Shown here one piece after another: positions 1-7,661 of a stretch of 25,029 nucleotides of DNA; the stretch's first letter is position 1; each line of letters begins with the position of its first letter. A program made the position numbers and the translations under genes. Source of the DNA: RGIG464 sp045643185 (GTDB lineage Bacteria; Myxococcota_A; Bradymonadia; UBA4248); assembly GCA_045643185.1 (NCBI GenBank), contig JAZUKH010000106.1:1-25029 (forward strand), written 5' to 3'. The notes beneath the pieces were generated by a model. The model had not been told where the DNA came from. It made no database searches and was given only the letters and a program-made list of their open reading frames with translations.

Positions 1-172
1 CTAGAGACGCGTGGCTCACACGTCTAGAGACGCGTGGCTCACACGTCTAGAGACGCGTGGTCTACACGTCTAGATACGCTCACACGTCTAGAGACGCGTG
101 GCTCACACGTCTAGAGACGCGTGGTCTACACGTCTAGAGACGCGTGGTCTACACGTCTAGAAGACGCGTGGT
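1..172 (-). repeat. Tandem array of 23-bp palindromic units (family B)
   Basis: Seven units lie head to tail at 1-23, 24-46, 47-69, 70-87 (shortened to 18 bp), 88-110, 111-133 and 134-156, followed by a partial eighth to about 172. Each unit pairs an arm like AGACGCGTGG with an arm like CACACGTCT. The centre varies between copies (GGCTC versus GGTCT). Read on the plus strand the arms meet in one C/A mismatch. On the minus strand that becomes a G-U pair, so an RNA hairpin would form better from the minus strand. There are no unique spacers, so it is not a CRISPR array. The array runs off the left edge of the window. Confidence 0.85.
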
Positions 173-187
173 CGTGAGGAATTTTGA

Positions 188-257
188 GGGGGAAGACTCC
201 CCCTACGCGGCTATTGGCTCCGCCAATACGCCGCTACCCCTTCGCCTGGCAGGGGCC
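188..257 (-). repeat. Family A intergenic hairpin element, copy 1
   Basis: A G5/C5 hairpin (GGGGGA, 4-nt loop, TCCCCC) is followed by a second hairpin built from GCGGCTATTGG and CCAATACGCCGC. The second hairpin carries one unpaired G beside the TAT/ATA step. The copy ends in a CTGGCAGGGGCC tail. Near-identical copies lie at 10019-10089 and 20915-20982, with a rearranged copy near 24935-24972. The inner stem differs between copies but stays paired. It sits 13 bp beyond the stop of the minus-strand ComEA-like gene. Confidence 0.8.
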
Positions 258-270
258 TGAACGGAATTGT

Positions 271-921
271 TTAGAGATCACAAAGGCGATCGGCCATTTT
301 ACGATAGGTTTTTGGGCCGATCCCTTTGACGCGTTGAATGTCGCTTTTGCGCTTAAATGGCTTTTGTGCGCGTCGTTTCAGGATGTCCTTGGCGCGCCGC
401 GCACCGATGCCGGGCAGGGTCGTGAGTTGTTGCTCGCTCGCCGTGTTCAGGTCGATGCACGTCGTCGTCTCAGACGACGGCGCTTCTTCAGACTCGATCA
501 GCGTTTCATCGAATGGCGGCTCAGAATGTGGCGTACCATCATGCGACGACGCAAGATCCTCCGTCTCAACGAGATCCGTAAAGTCAAAATCACCGGAATT
601 CTCGGTTTCTTTCTCGGTAATTTCTGAATCACTTGTCGGGCTGAGTTCTCGGTCGTCGCTTTCATGCGATGCGAACGCTGACTCAGTTCCTTGCGCGTCT
701 TCTTCATCATTATAATATGGGCCATGGTGTGTTTCCTTTGCGACATTCAAGTCGCGGTTGAGGACCACAAAATTGTGGTCGTCGGTTGAATTTTCAACAA
801 CAAGATTTTGTGTTGACTGAATTTCGTATTGTTCTGTGTTCGACCAATTGAATTTTGTACAAGCGTTTAGGGCGATGGCGGCGCACAAAGCCCAGGCGCC
901 ATAACGGATATTGCGTCTCAT
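271..921 (-). CDS. ComEA-like helix-hairpin-helix lipoprotein
   Basis: This is a predicted 216-residue exported lipoprotein. The start at 921 is chosen because GAGAGG lies just upstream and the protein then opens with a basic n-region, a hydrophobic stretch and a lipobox ending LNAC (Cys 21). An upstream start at 1005 would bury the signal peptide. Residues about 30-150 are an acidic Ser/Glu/Asp-rich, probably disordered linker. Residues 155-216 are a double helix-hairpin-helix DNA-binding module of the ComEA type, with DLNTAS, LPGIG, PF and VKGIG motifs in the usual order. ComEA proteins bind incoming DNA at the cell surface during uptake. That role is plausible here but no other competence gene is in the window. 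It could equally be an envelope DNA-binding protein of unknown purpose. Confidence 0.85.
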   Translation of the reverse strand: MRRNIRYGAWALCAAIALNACTKFNWSNTEQYEIQSTQNLVVENSTDDHNFVVLNRDLNVAKETHHGPYYNDEEDAQGTESAFASHESDDRELSPTSDSEITEKETENSGDFDFTDLVETEDLASSHDGTPHSEPPFDETLIESEEAPSSETTTCIDLNTASEQQLTTLPGIGARRAKDILKRRAQKPFKRKSDIQRVKGIGPKTYRKMADRLCDL

Positions 922-1192
922 ACTGACCTCTCTCGTCAGGTTGAATCGTTGGGGCCGACGGTTGAGTGACGACCCCTGTGAAATGACACATAATACTTGT
1001 GTCAAACGCTCAATTTTTTCCTAAACAAAATGCAGGAGGGGCATTTTTTTGAGATGTGAGTGTGTGTTAAGCATTGTATTTTGGTGCTCACATGTAGGTT
1101 TGTGTGCGCGAATTTGCTTGACGGCTTGTTGAAATAAGCGCAAAAGGCCACGCGGGGGAGGCACTGGCTCGAAAGAGTCAAAGGAGAACGAA

Positions 1193-1360
1193 ATGTCTGA
1201 AAATAAGACGAATCTTTCTGAAGTGGTGATGACGCTTGACCCTGTGAAAACGGACAAAAATCAGGCGTACACGGCAGATCAAGATGAACAGGAAGCGCTT
1301 TGGAAACGATCACTTCAGTTTTTTGAAGCGATGAATGCGCCGACTCAGGAAGCGAAGTAA
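1193..1360 (+). CDS. Small hypothetical protein, 55 residues
   Basis: An ATG at 1193 follows an excellent ribosome-binding site (AAAGGAG, 6 nt before the start) and opens a 55-codon frame ending in TAA. The product is hydrophilic and charged (MSENKTNLSEVVM at the start, ALWKRSLQFFEAMNAP near the end). It has no signal peptide, membrane segment or cysteine. The last third could form one amphipathic helix. I recognise no family. The ribosome-binding site and its isolated position between a divergent and a downstream gene are the main support. A possible -35 (TTGACG, 1118-1123) has no convincing -10. Confidence 0.6.
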   Translation: MSENKTNLSEVVMTLDPVKTDKNQAYTADQDEQEALWKRSLQFFEAMNAPTQEAK

Positions 1361-1476
1361 GGGATTTGGATTGTTTGTTCGGTTGAAAGACTTCAGACAA
1401 CTGTGACAAACCCCAAAAACTAACAAACTCACGCTATACGCTATAAAGGCTGTTTTCATCGGAGGGAGGTGCGAAA

Positions 1477-1818
1477 ATGCGCGCGCGATGCTTGATGATG
1501 TTAACAGCCTTTTTTTTGTGTGGATGTCGTTCGGATGCGGACAAGATGGCAGAATTTTGTCTGAATTTTGAAGCCATTGTGGTCGAAGCGTCGGATTGTG
1601 TCAGGATGTCCGAAGCTTTGGGGCATGAACTGGATCGGCACATTGTTCTATATGAGACGAACCTTTGCGAGAAGACGACGGCGTGTTTGCCGTGTCGCAA
1701 AGCCGCGCAGAAACTTTTGAGTGAGTGTGGTCAGGATGCGTCGATGCGTCCGGTTTTGGACCGCATGCAATTTTCGAAGACCATTAACGACCTTGCCCAT
1801 AGCGAGTCAGCAGAATGA
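1477..1818 (+). CDS. Small Cys-rich putative lipoprotein
   Basis: A 113-residue product with a short basic start and a hydrophobic run ending in a lipobox (FFLCGC, Cys 17), so probably lipid-anchored. The mature part has several further cysteines, including a CLPC pair near residue 70, which may form disulfides or bind a metal. A strong purine-rich ribosome-binding site (GGAGGGAGG) precedes the ATG. The stop overlaps the next start (ATGA, 1815-1818), so it is translationally coupled to the beta-barrel-like protein. I recognise no family; a partner or assembly role with the downstream protein is inference. Confidence 0.75.
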   Translation: MRARCLMMLTAFFLCGCRSDADKMAEFCLNFEAIVVEASDCVRMSEALGHELDRHIVLYETNLCEKTTACLPCRKAAQKLLSECGQDASMRPVLDRMQFSKTINDLAHSESAE

Positions 1819-2576
1819 GCTTACGTAGTTTTGAATCATCGCATCGTTTTCAAGCCTTTTGGACGAGTTTGGCGTTTGTCTGTGTGTTAGCCCTGGGCTT
1901 TTTGGGGCTGACGGGGACGGCGTTTGCGCAGGAAGACCAGTCAGGTGCGCTCGATTTTGGTTTGGATTTTCACTATAGCATGCACGAACGCAGTGTTTTG
2001 GGCGTTCACGCGCGTGCGATGGCGGTCGACCGAGTGCCTGGAACGATGGTCGGTCGTTTTGGTGAAATGTATGCCTCGCTTGGTGTGGGGTTGGATGGCG
2101 GACTCGTTGAATACTCGCTCGGTTTGAAGCTTGGTGTGGGGTTGGGCGTCAAACACTTTGTGTTTTTTGTGGCGTCTGGTTTGATGGTCGACAGCTACAC
2201 GTCGGTGAGCAATGCGTCGAAAAGCGACGAAGTCAAGCCGGGGCTTGGTATTCCGATCGCACTTGGTTTTTGGATCGACCCGACACCGGGGCTTTACTTT
2301 TATTTGATCGCTGAACCGAGTTGGTCGTTGTTTGCCGGTGGCACCTACAAAACCGACGAGAATCCGCGCCGCACGACGCCGTACCTGCCCTTTTCGTTTG
2401 CGTGGGAACTGAGTTTGCGAGGCGGCATTGGGTTTGATCTTTCGAAGCTCCACATGCGCATAGACTACACGTATCATCAAGTGGAACCGTGTGCCTGGCA
2501 CATCATTTCGCTCGGTTTTGGATTTTCGAGTGCGTCGATGACGGCGCGCGCCAAAGAGCCGGTGCTCGACGATTGA
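1815..2576 (+). CDS. Exported beta-rich protein, probable outer-membrane barrel
   Basis: A 253-residue protein with a long N-terminal signal peptide whose hydrophobic core is residues about 15-37 and whose probable cleavage is after TAFA. The mature chain is rich in Gly and aromatic residues, with alternating hydrophobic segments such as SLGLKLGVGLGVKHFVFFV. It also has YFYLIAEPSWSLFAGG and a final strand-like LGFGFSS. This pattern fits an 8-10-strand outer-membrane barrel, but no named family is recognised. It starts inside the stop of the small lipoprotein gene, so the two are co-translated. No terminator is evident after it. Confidence 0.7.
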   Translation: MSLRSFESSHRFQAFWTSLAFVCVLALGFLGLTGTAFAQEDQSGALDFGLDFHYSMHERSVLGVHARAMAVDRVPGTMVGRFGEMYASLGVGLDGGLVEYSLGLKLGVGLGVKHFVFFVASGLMVDSYTSVSNASKSDEVKPGLGIPIALGFWIDPTPGLYFYLIAEPSWSLFAGGTYKTDENPRRTTPYLPFSFAWELSLRGGIGFDLSKLHMRIDYTYHQVEPCAWHIISLGFGFSSASMTARAKEPVLDD

Positions 2577-2874
2577 CCAGTTTATCGGTCAGACGCTCGC
2601 TGATTGGGGCAGAAAATACGCAACCAGTGACCACAATTGTGACAAAAATGTCATTATCGACCGGTTGTGTTGAGCCCAACGCCTTGATCTGCCGTGTGCC
2701 TAAAAAATATTTGGTGAAAAACAAACGGCGTTTTGGTGACGAGATTGGACGTTCCAAATATATCGGGTGATGCTGAAAACCTTGAATGACGCTGAATCGA
2801 GTAACTTGCCTCAGTTGAGTTTTGACGTGGTGGCTGGTCAGAACGTGATCGATTTTTTCAAAAAAGTCCCCCTG
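2577..2874. other. Intergenic stretch with no recognised feature
   Basis: Between the barrel-like gene and the promoter at 2875 I see no credible gene, RNA or family A/B repeat. Short open frames here lack ribosome-binding sites and protein-like composition. Runs such as ACAATTGT occur but are too short to interpret. Confidence 0.5.
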
Positions 2875-2903
2875 TTTACATTTGGAACACGCTTTGCTAT
2901 AAT
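2875..2903 (+). promoter_or_regulatory. Strong sigma70-type promoter for the Cys-rich lipoprotein
   Basis: TTTACA (2875-2880) and a perfect TATAAT (2898-2903) are separated by exactly 17 bp. Transcription should start near 2910, leaving a leader of about 100 nt before the ATG at 3011. Confidence 0.75.
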
Positions 2904-2956
2904 CTCCCCCGTTATGGCTCACTCAATCTGTGGTCATTTTTGGTTTGTGTAGAGAA

Positions 2957-2978
2957 TTTCGCATAACTATATGCGAAA
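2957..2978 (+). promoter_or_regulatory. 5' leader hairpin upstream of the lipoprotein gene
   Basis: TTTCGCATA pairs perfectly with TATGCGAAA across a 4-nt loop, giving a 9-bp stem that ends about 20 nt before the GGAGG ribosome-binding site. No U-run follows, so it is not a terminator. It could protect the mRNA 5' end or act in regulation; the role is inference. Confidence 0.6.
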
Positions 2979-3010
2979 GCGTAAAAAAAACTTCTTTTGG
3001 AGGATTTAAA

Positions 3011-3916
3011 ATGAAAAAATCACTTTTTGTTTTGGCTGCTCTTGCTTGCACTGGTTTTATGGCCGTCGGTTGCGGTGACACGGATCCCTGCGAAGATTAC
3101 AAATGTACAGAAGCTGGTACGGAATGCCAGGATATCTTTGGTATCGCTACATGCGTTGTCACCCCTGAAGCTTGCGCCGCTGTTGGTGATGGCTATGCCG
3201 TCGGTTCCAATGGCAAGTGCCAGAAGGAATCCGGTACCGCGGATTGCACGAAAGACTCCGAATGCAGCAGCGATGGTTCGATGAAATGCAATACCACAAC
3301 TGGTAAATGCGAATATGCCACGATTGACGATCAGAACGCTTATCGTTATGTCCGCATCGACGACTTGACGGAAACCAAGTCGACGTCCGAAGACCTCGGT
3401 GCCGATATCGATGCTATCGTCCTCGTCAAAGCTGACAAATCGGTTGGTTATGCTGATGAAGTCGTCGCCTATCAGCGTGGTGACATCGATGTCAAATCCA
3501 ACACGGATAAAGCTTATGCTTATGATCCTGAAGCTGCGCTCAAAGCCCCGGATTCCCTCATCACCTACGGTACGTCCGATGCTGCTACCTGCAACTACTA
3601 CCTCGATGATGCCAAAACGAAGTATTCCTTCGTTTCCCTCGGTGGTAAAGGCAACGGCGAAGGCACGGGTGGTTACCTCATCGTCCACATGGACAAAGTC
3701 ATCGCTGCTGGTGACAAGATCGACGTGATCGAACTTGGCGACTGCAAAATCCCTGGTGGCACGACGAAAGATGGCAAAGACATCAAATCCGCTTCGACGG
3801 ATCCTGTCAAAGTCTCCATCGGTATTACCGATAAAATTGATGGCGACTGGAAAGTCATCGTCGATAGCGCTGAAGCCAAAGGTGGCGTTATCTCCGGTGA
3901 AGTTAAAGGTATCTAA
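3011..3916 (+). CDS. Cys-rich EGF-like lipoprotein, probably abundant
   Basis: A 301-residue lipoprotein. The start at 3011 follows TTTGGAGGATTTAAA; an upstream in-frame start at 2930 would put 27 unlikely residues before the signal. The signal peptide (MKKSLFVLAALACTGFMAVGC) is split from the mature chain at lipidated Cys 21. Residues 27-100 hold about ten cysteines in an EGF-like, short disulfide-rich arrangement (DPCEDYKC, GTECQD, IATC, DSECSS, KCNTTTGKC). The remaining 200 residues are acidic and beta-rich, of unknown fold. Codon choice is more uniform than in neighbours (GCT, GGT, ATC, AAA dominate). With the consensus promoter, leader hairpin, strong ribosome-binding site and strong terminator, this suggests high expression of a surface or periplasmic protein. 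Function unknown. Confidence 0.85.
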   Translation: MKKSLFVLAALACTGFMAVGCGDTDPCEDYKCTEAGTECQDIFGIATCVVTPEACAAVGDGYAVGSNGKCQKESGTADCTKDSECSSDGSMKCNTTTGKCEYATIDDQNAYRYVRIDDLTETKSTSEDLGADIDAIVLVKADKSVGYADEVVAYQRGDIDVKSNTDKAYAYDPEAALKAPDSLITYGTSDAATCNYYLDDAKTKYSFVSLGGKGNGEGTGGYLIVHMDKVIAAGDKIDVIELGDCKIPGGTTKDGKDIKSASTDPVKVSIGITDKIDGDWKVIVDSAEAKGGVISGEVKGI

Positions 3917-3946
3917 TTCACTGGTTGCTTAAGCAACTAAACTTTA

Positions 3947-3977
3947 AAAGCTCGCCCATGAGGGCGAGCTTTTTTTT
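3947..3977 (+). terminator. Intrinsic terminator of the lipoprotein gene
   Basis: AAAGCTCGCCC and GGGCGAGCTTT form an 11-bp stem with a 4-nt loop, followed by a run of eight T. It lies 31 bp past the stop and only 17 bp before the next start codon. Confidence 0.9.
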
Positions 3978-3993
3978 GCCCAAAAAACACACT

Positions 3994-4629
3994 ATGTCAG
4001 ACTCTCCACGTGACCTTTTTGATGAACTTGCTGAAAATTATGAAACCATGCGCGAAGAACTCGACTGGTCGCCGTTCGAACACGTCGAAGAAGCGTTTCG
4101 CGATTTTAACCTGAGTGGCGCGCGCATTCTCGACGTCGGGTGCGGCACTGGTGAAGTTGCTCGTCGACTGCAAGCCCGTGGGGCCGAGCCCTATGGCTTG
4201 GATATTTCGCCCGAGATGTGCATGACCGCTGCCGAGCGCAGCGAAAACATTCCGTTTTTGCCGCACGACCTGAACGAGCCGCTGCCATTTGACGATGCGC
4301 GATTTGACGCCGTCATTGCGCTCGGTTGTCTCGAGTATTTGCCCGATATCGAAGCCGTCGTTGACGAATTTTGTCGTGTTTTGACCAAAGACGGCTTGTT
4401 CTTGGGCGTTTTTGAACGTTGTGGTGCGGATTGCCCCGACGGGGATGCCGAAGAAGTCGAGTTTTTGGACGACTGGGTTCGTTATCGTCAACCCGAGGCG
4501 GCAATTCACGCCATGATCGAGGCTCGTTTTGAAAACGTGCGCTTTGAACGTGTTCACGGGTTCAAACTCGTCGACACGACGAATGAATACACGCAGTATG
4601 TGCGCGTGATCGCGCGCGGTGTGAAATAA
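3994..4629 (+). CDS. Class I SAM-dependent methyltransferase
   Basis: A 211-residue cytoplasmic protein of the Methyltransf_11/25 type. Motif I is ILDVGCGTG (residues 45-53), the acidic residue binding the SAM ribose is in YGLDIS (about 67-72), and FDAVIALGCLEYLPD matches motifs IV and V. The C-terminal part is short, so no substrate-binding extension reveals the target. The start at 3994 is chosen because the in-frame start at 3925 lies before the terminator of the preceding gene. No Shine-Dalgarno sequence precedes ATG 3994, and the T-run of that terminator ends 16 nt upstream, which is unusual. Substrate unknown. Confidence 0.85.
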   Translation: MSDSPRDLFDELAENYETMREELDWSPFEHVEEAFRDFNLSGARILDVGCGTGEVARRLQARGAEPYGLDISPEMCMTAAERSENIPFLPHDLNEPLPFDDARFDAVIALGCLEYLPDIEAVVDEFCRVLTKDGLFLGVFERCGADCPDGDAEEVEFLDDWVRYRQPEAAIHAMIEARFENVRFERVHGFKLVDTTNEYTQYVRVIARGVK

Positions 4630-4721
4630 CGCCGACGAGGGCTTGTCTTCGCGGGCTTGTTGCGGCGAATCGTTTGACCATTTCGTGGCAACGAAGTTTT
4701 CAATTTGTGTGATGGCACAAA

Positions 4722-4760
4722 CAAAAAAAGCCATTCTCGTTTGAGAATGGCTTTTTTGTT
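4722..4760. terminator. Bidirectional terminator between methyltransferase and pnp
   Basis: GCCATTCTC (4730-4738) and GAGAATGGC (4743-4751) form a 9-bp stem with a GTTT loop. It is flanked by seven A on one side and six T on the other, so it can end transcripts from both convergent genes. Confidence 0.9.
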
Positions 4761-4817
4761 TTTTATTCGAGCCTGGCTGCGAAGCGGAACGCACGCGGCC
4801 AGGGGGCGAAGCGCTGA

Positions 4818-6911
4818 TTAACCCTGTGTCGGTTGTTCACCGAGTGCGGCTTTGCGGGAAAGTTTGATCTTGCCGCGGGGGTCGATCGAGAGAACTTTGA
4901 CGAGGCACTGTTCGCCTTCTTTGAGGACGTCCGTGACGTTCTCGACGCGGCCTTCAGCGAGTTCAGAGATGTGGACCATACCGTCGGTGCCGGGGAAGAT
5001 CTCGACGAAGGCGCCGAAGTCCATGATCTTCTTGACCGTGCCGAGGTAAACGTCACCGGGTTTGGCTTCACGGATGATGTCGTTGATCATTTCGATGGCT
5101 TTGTCGATGGCCATGCCCTTGTCGGAGGAGATGGTCACGGTGCCATCGTCATCGATATTGACCTGAGCGCCAGAAACTGCGCAGATGTTCTTGATGTTTT
5201 TGCCACCGGCACCAATGATTTCGCGGATCTTATCCTGTTTGACCTTGATGGTTTCGACGCGCGGAGCGTATTTGCTCGTGGTCGAACGGGGTTCAGGAAT
5301 GGCGCTGAGGATGCAGCCGAGGATGTGGTTACGGCCATCGTGAGCCTGTTTGAGGGCCTGAGCCATGATGTCACGGGAGATACCGGTGATCTTGATATCC
5401 ATCTGGATCGCGGTGATTTTGTCAGCGGTACCGCAGACTTTGAAGTCCATATCGCCGAGGTGGTCTTCATCGCCGAGGATATCGGTGAGGACGGCGACTT
5501 TATCGCCTTCTTTGATAAGACCCATGGCGACACCAGCGACAGGGGCTTTGATGGGGAGACCCGCGTCCATAGCGGCGAGCGTACCACCACAGACCGTAGC
5601 CATGGAGGAAGAGCCGTTGGATTCGAGAATATCGGAGACGATACGGAGCGTGTGGGGATATTCGGGGTCGGCGGTGGGCATGATGGAGCAGAGTGCACGT
5701 TCTGCGAGCATACCGTGACCGATCTCACGACGACCCGGGCTGCGGAGAGGTTTGACTTCACCGACCGAGAAGGGCGGGAAGTTGTAGTGGAGCATGAAGC
5801 GTTTGGAGGTCATGCCACTGAGTTCTTCGATGCGTTGATCGTCCGTGGGGCTACCGATGGTGACGGTAACGAGGCCCTGGGTTTCACCACGGGTGAAGAG
5901 GGCGGAACCGTGAGCGCGGGGCAGGACGCCGACTTCGCAGGTGATAGGACGAACCTGGTCGAGGCGACGGCCGTCGATGCGGACGTGTTCGTTGATGATG
6001 AGGTTACGCATCAAATGGTATTTGAGGTCTTCGTAGCATGCGATGATCTCGCCCTGACGGCCTTCGAAGCGTTCCGCGAGGTCAGCGAGGATGACTTTCT
6101 GAACTTCGTCGAGAGCGGCGTAACGGGCGAGTTTGGCATGGATGGTCATAGCTTCCATGGTGCGATCGCTGTAAGCGGCGACGGCGTCGACGATTTCCTG
6201 GTCGGGGTTGGGTGCCTGGAATTCTTTTTTAGCCTTACCGGCGACTTCAGCGAGTTTGCGTTGAAGGGCGAGGACGGGCTTAACGGCGTTCTGACCAAAG
6301 TCCATGGCGTCAAGGAATTCGGCTTCGGTGAGACCTTCGGTCTCACCTTCGACCATGACGATCGCTTGTTCGCTGGCGACCATGACGATGTCGGTGTCAG
6401 ATTTAGCGCGTTCGTCGTTGGTGGGGTTGGCGATCCACTGACCATTGATGCGGCCGATGCGGACGCCGGCGACGGGGCCCTGCCACGGCAGGTCAGAAAG
6501 CATGAGGGCTGCGGAGGCACCCGTGATGGCGATGACGTCGGGTTCGCAATCCGGGTCATAGCTGACGACGGTGGCGATGACCTGAACTTCGTCTTTGAAG
6601 CCATCGGGGAAGAGCGGACGAACCGGACGGTCGATGAGGCGGCTCACGAGCGTTTCGTGTTCACCCTGACGACCTTCGCGACGGAAGTAGTTACCGGGAA
6701 TGCGGCCACAGGCGTAGGATTTTTCGATGTATTCGCAGACGAGCGGGAAGAAATCCTGATCGCGGTCACAGGGTTTGGTACAGGCGGTCACGATGACCAT
6801 GCTTTCGCCACTCTGAATGAGGACGGCGCCATCGGCCTGTTTACACATACGACCGGTTTCGAGGCTGATTTCGTGATTGCCGAGCATTGCGGATTCTTTA
6901 ATGAATGCCAT
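4818..6911 (-). CDS. pnp: Polyribonucleotide nucleotidyltransferase (PNPase)
   Basis: Phosphorolytic 3'-5' exoribonuclease, normally trimeric and part of RNA-degradation complexes. At 697 residues it is full length for the family (E. coli about 711). The order is first RNase PH domain, helical linker (about 240-310), second RNase PH domain, KH domain (IREIIGAGGKNIK, near residue 555) and S1 domain (GDVYLGTVKKIMDFGAFVEI onward). Family signatures visible include FFPLVCEYIEKSYACGRIPG, FKREGR-like FRREGRQGEHE, LIDRPVRPLFP and SNGSSSMATVCG with GDEDHLGDMDFKVCGT. A GGAG motif precedes ATG 6911. It follows rpsO on the same strand, the widespread rpsO-pnp order, but a terminator separates them. Confidence 0.98.
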   Translation of the reverse strand: MAFIKESAMLGNHEISLETGRMCKQADGAVLIQSGESMVIVTACTKPCDRDQDFFPLVCEYIEKSYACGRIPGNYFRREGRQGEHETLVSRLIDRPVRPLFPDGFKDEVQVIATVVSYDPDCEPDVIAITGASAALMLSDLPWQGPVAGVRIGRINGQWIANPTNDERAKSDTDIVMVASEQAIVMVEGETEGLTEAEFLDAMDFGQNAVKPVLALQRKLAEVAGKAKKEFQAPNPDQEIVDAVAAYSDRTMEAMTIHAKLARYAALDEVQKVILADLAERFEGRQGEIIACYEDLKYHLMRNLIINEHVRIDGRRLDQVRPITCEVGVLPRAHGSALFTRGETQGLVTVTIGSPTDDQRIEELSGMTSKRFMLHYNFPPFSVGEVKPLRSPGRREIGHGMLAERALCSIMPTADPEYPHTLRIVSDILESNGSSSMATVCGGTLAAMDAGLPIKAPVAGVAMGLIKEGDKVAVLTDILGDEDHLGDMDFKVCGTADKITAIQMDIKITGISRDIMAQALKQAHDGRNHILGCILSAIPEPRSTTSKYAPRVETIKVKQDKIREIIGAGGKNIKNICAVSGAQVNIDDDGTVTISSDKGMAIDKAIEMINDIIREAKPGDVYLGTVKKIMDFGAFVEIFPGTDGMVHISELAEGRVENVTDVLKEGEQCLVKVLSIDPRGKIKLSRKAALGEQPTQG

Positions 6912-7214
6912 GATGAAAACTCCTTATTGGGTGGGCCGAACGCAACGAACGATGTTGGCTCATCGAACGCCGTGTGGGCTAGATCAATGATATGAAGCGT
7001 CTTCATCGGTGTACCGCCGAACGCGGTGCTGCACAATCAGCTGAACCAACCAGTTTATCCGAACCTATTTTCGGTTGACGGGTTCAGATCATTGCACAGT
7101 AGCCAGAACCGATGGGGACGTTTGCTTTTTCGCGCTTTTGAAATAAAAGCGATAAAAGCTGAATGAAAATCAACGCTTGGTCTAAAAGATTGGATCTGGT
7201 GCGTTGAATAATGA
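6912..7214. other. Gap between rpsO terminator and pnp start
   Basis: This gap should hold the pnp promoter and leader, because the rpsO terminator lies upstream of it. I find no convincing -35/-10 pair. A small hairpin (CGCTTTT, 5-nt loop, AAAAGCG) lies near 7133-7151. No gene is seen. Confidence 0.4.
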
Positions 7215-7245
7215 AAAAGCCCGAATGAAATTCATTCGGGCTTTT
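7215..7245 (-). terminator. Terminator downstream of rpsO
   Basis: GCCCGAATG pairs with CATTCGGGC across a 5-nt loop (7219-7241), flanked by five A on the plus strand. The minus-strand transcript therefore ends in UUUUU. It begins 11 bp past the rpsO stop and could also work in the plus direction. Confidence 0.85.
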
Positions 7246-7255
7246 CTGTAAGGGA

Positions 7256-7525
7256 TTACTTACGGAGGCCGAGCTGGACGATCAGTTCACGATAGCGCTG
7301 AATGTCTTTGTCTTTGAGGTAGTCGAGAATACGACGACGCTGACCAACGAGCATGAGAAGGCCGCGGCGGCTGTGGTGATCATTTTTGTTGGATTTGAAG
7401 TGTTCGGTAAGAACGTTGATGCGTTCGGTAAGGAGCGCGATCTGGACTTCGGACGAACCCGTATCACCTTCGTGACGACCAAATTTTTTGACGATTTCGG
7501 CTTTAACCGTGCGATGTAAGGACAT
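7256..7525 (-). CDS. rpsO: 30S ribosomal protein S15
   Basis: S15 binds 16S rRNA early in small-subunit assembly and contacts the 50S subunit. The 89-residue product from ATG 7525 is exactly the usual length. It shows the family signature DTGSSEVQIALLTERI, then HFKSNKNDHHSRRGLL and the C-terminal RRRILDYLK. AGGAG lies about 10 nt before this start; the longer frame to 7585 adds 20 residues not found in S15. It has its own promoter (7662-7690), a leader of about 130 nt and its own terminator. Confidence 0.98.
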   Translation of the reverse strand: MSLHRTVKAEIVKKFGRHEGDTGSSEVQIALLTERINVLTEHFKSNKNDHHSRRGLLMLVGQRRRILDYLKDKDIQRYRELIVQLGLRK

Positions 7526-7548
7526 TGCTAATAACTCCTGAAGCAAGT

Positions 7549-7565
7549 ACCGAGCTTTTCTCGGT
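7549..7565 (-). promoter_or_regulatory. Leader hairpin upstream of rpsO
   Basis: ACCGAG and CTCGGT form a 6-bp stem with a 5-nt loop, about 25 nt before the rpsO start. S15 represses its own translation through leader structures in several bacteria, so this is a candidate element. The structure is seen; the role is inference. Confidence 0.4.
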
Positions 7566-7661
7566 GTAACATAAATTGGGCGCAACCAGCGCGCCCTGAG
7601 TCAAACTGCGTCATACAAGCAACCCCAGGCTTAGGACCAGGGCTCTCAAAACGCGGCCAGA

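Noticed and set aside
1..172. Tandem 23-bp repeats considered as a CRISPR array
   Set aside because: Units abut with no spacers, are palindromic over their whole length, and the same unit occurs singly elsewhere.
184..715. Two overlapping plus-strand frames across the ComEA-like gene
   Set aside because: They run antisense to a well supported gene, and the first starts inside the family A repeat.
2489..2952. Short plus-strand frames between the barrel-like gene and the lipoprotein
   Set aside because: No ribosome-binding sites, protein-unlike composition, and the second spans the lipoprotein promoter.
3020..3688. 222-codon frame antisense to the Cys-rich lipoprotein
   Set aside because: Codon shadow of a gene with a strong promoter, ribosome-binding site and terminator on the other strand.
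4833..6995. 720-codon open frame antisense to pnp
   Set aside because: It mirrors the whole pnp gene, is rich in Asp/Gly/Phe as expected of a codon shadow, and has no ribosome-binding site or recognisable domain. PNPase on the other strand is certain.
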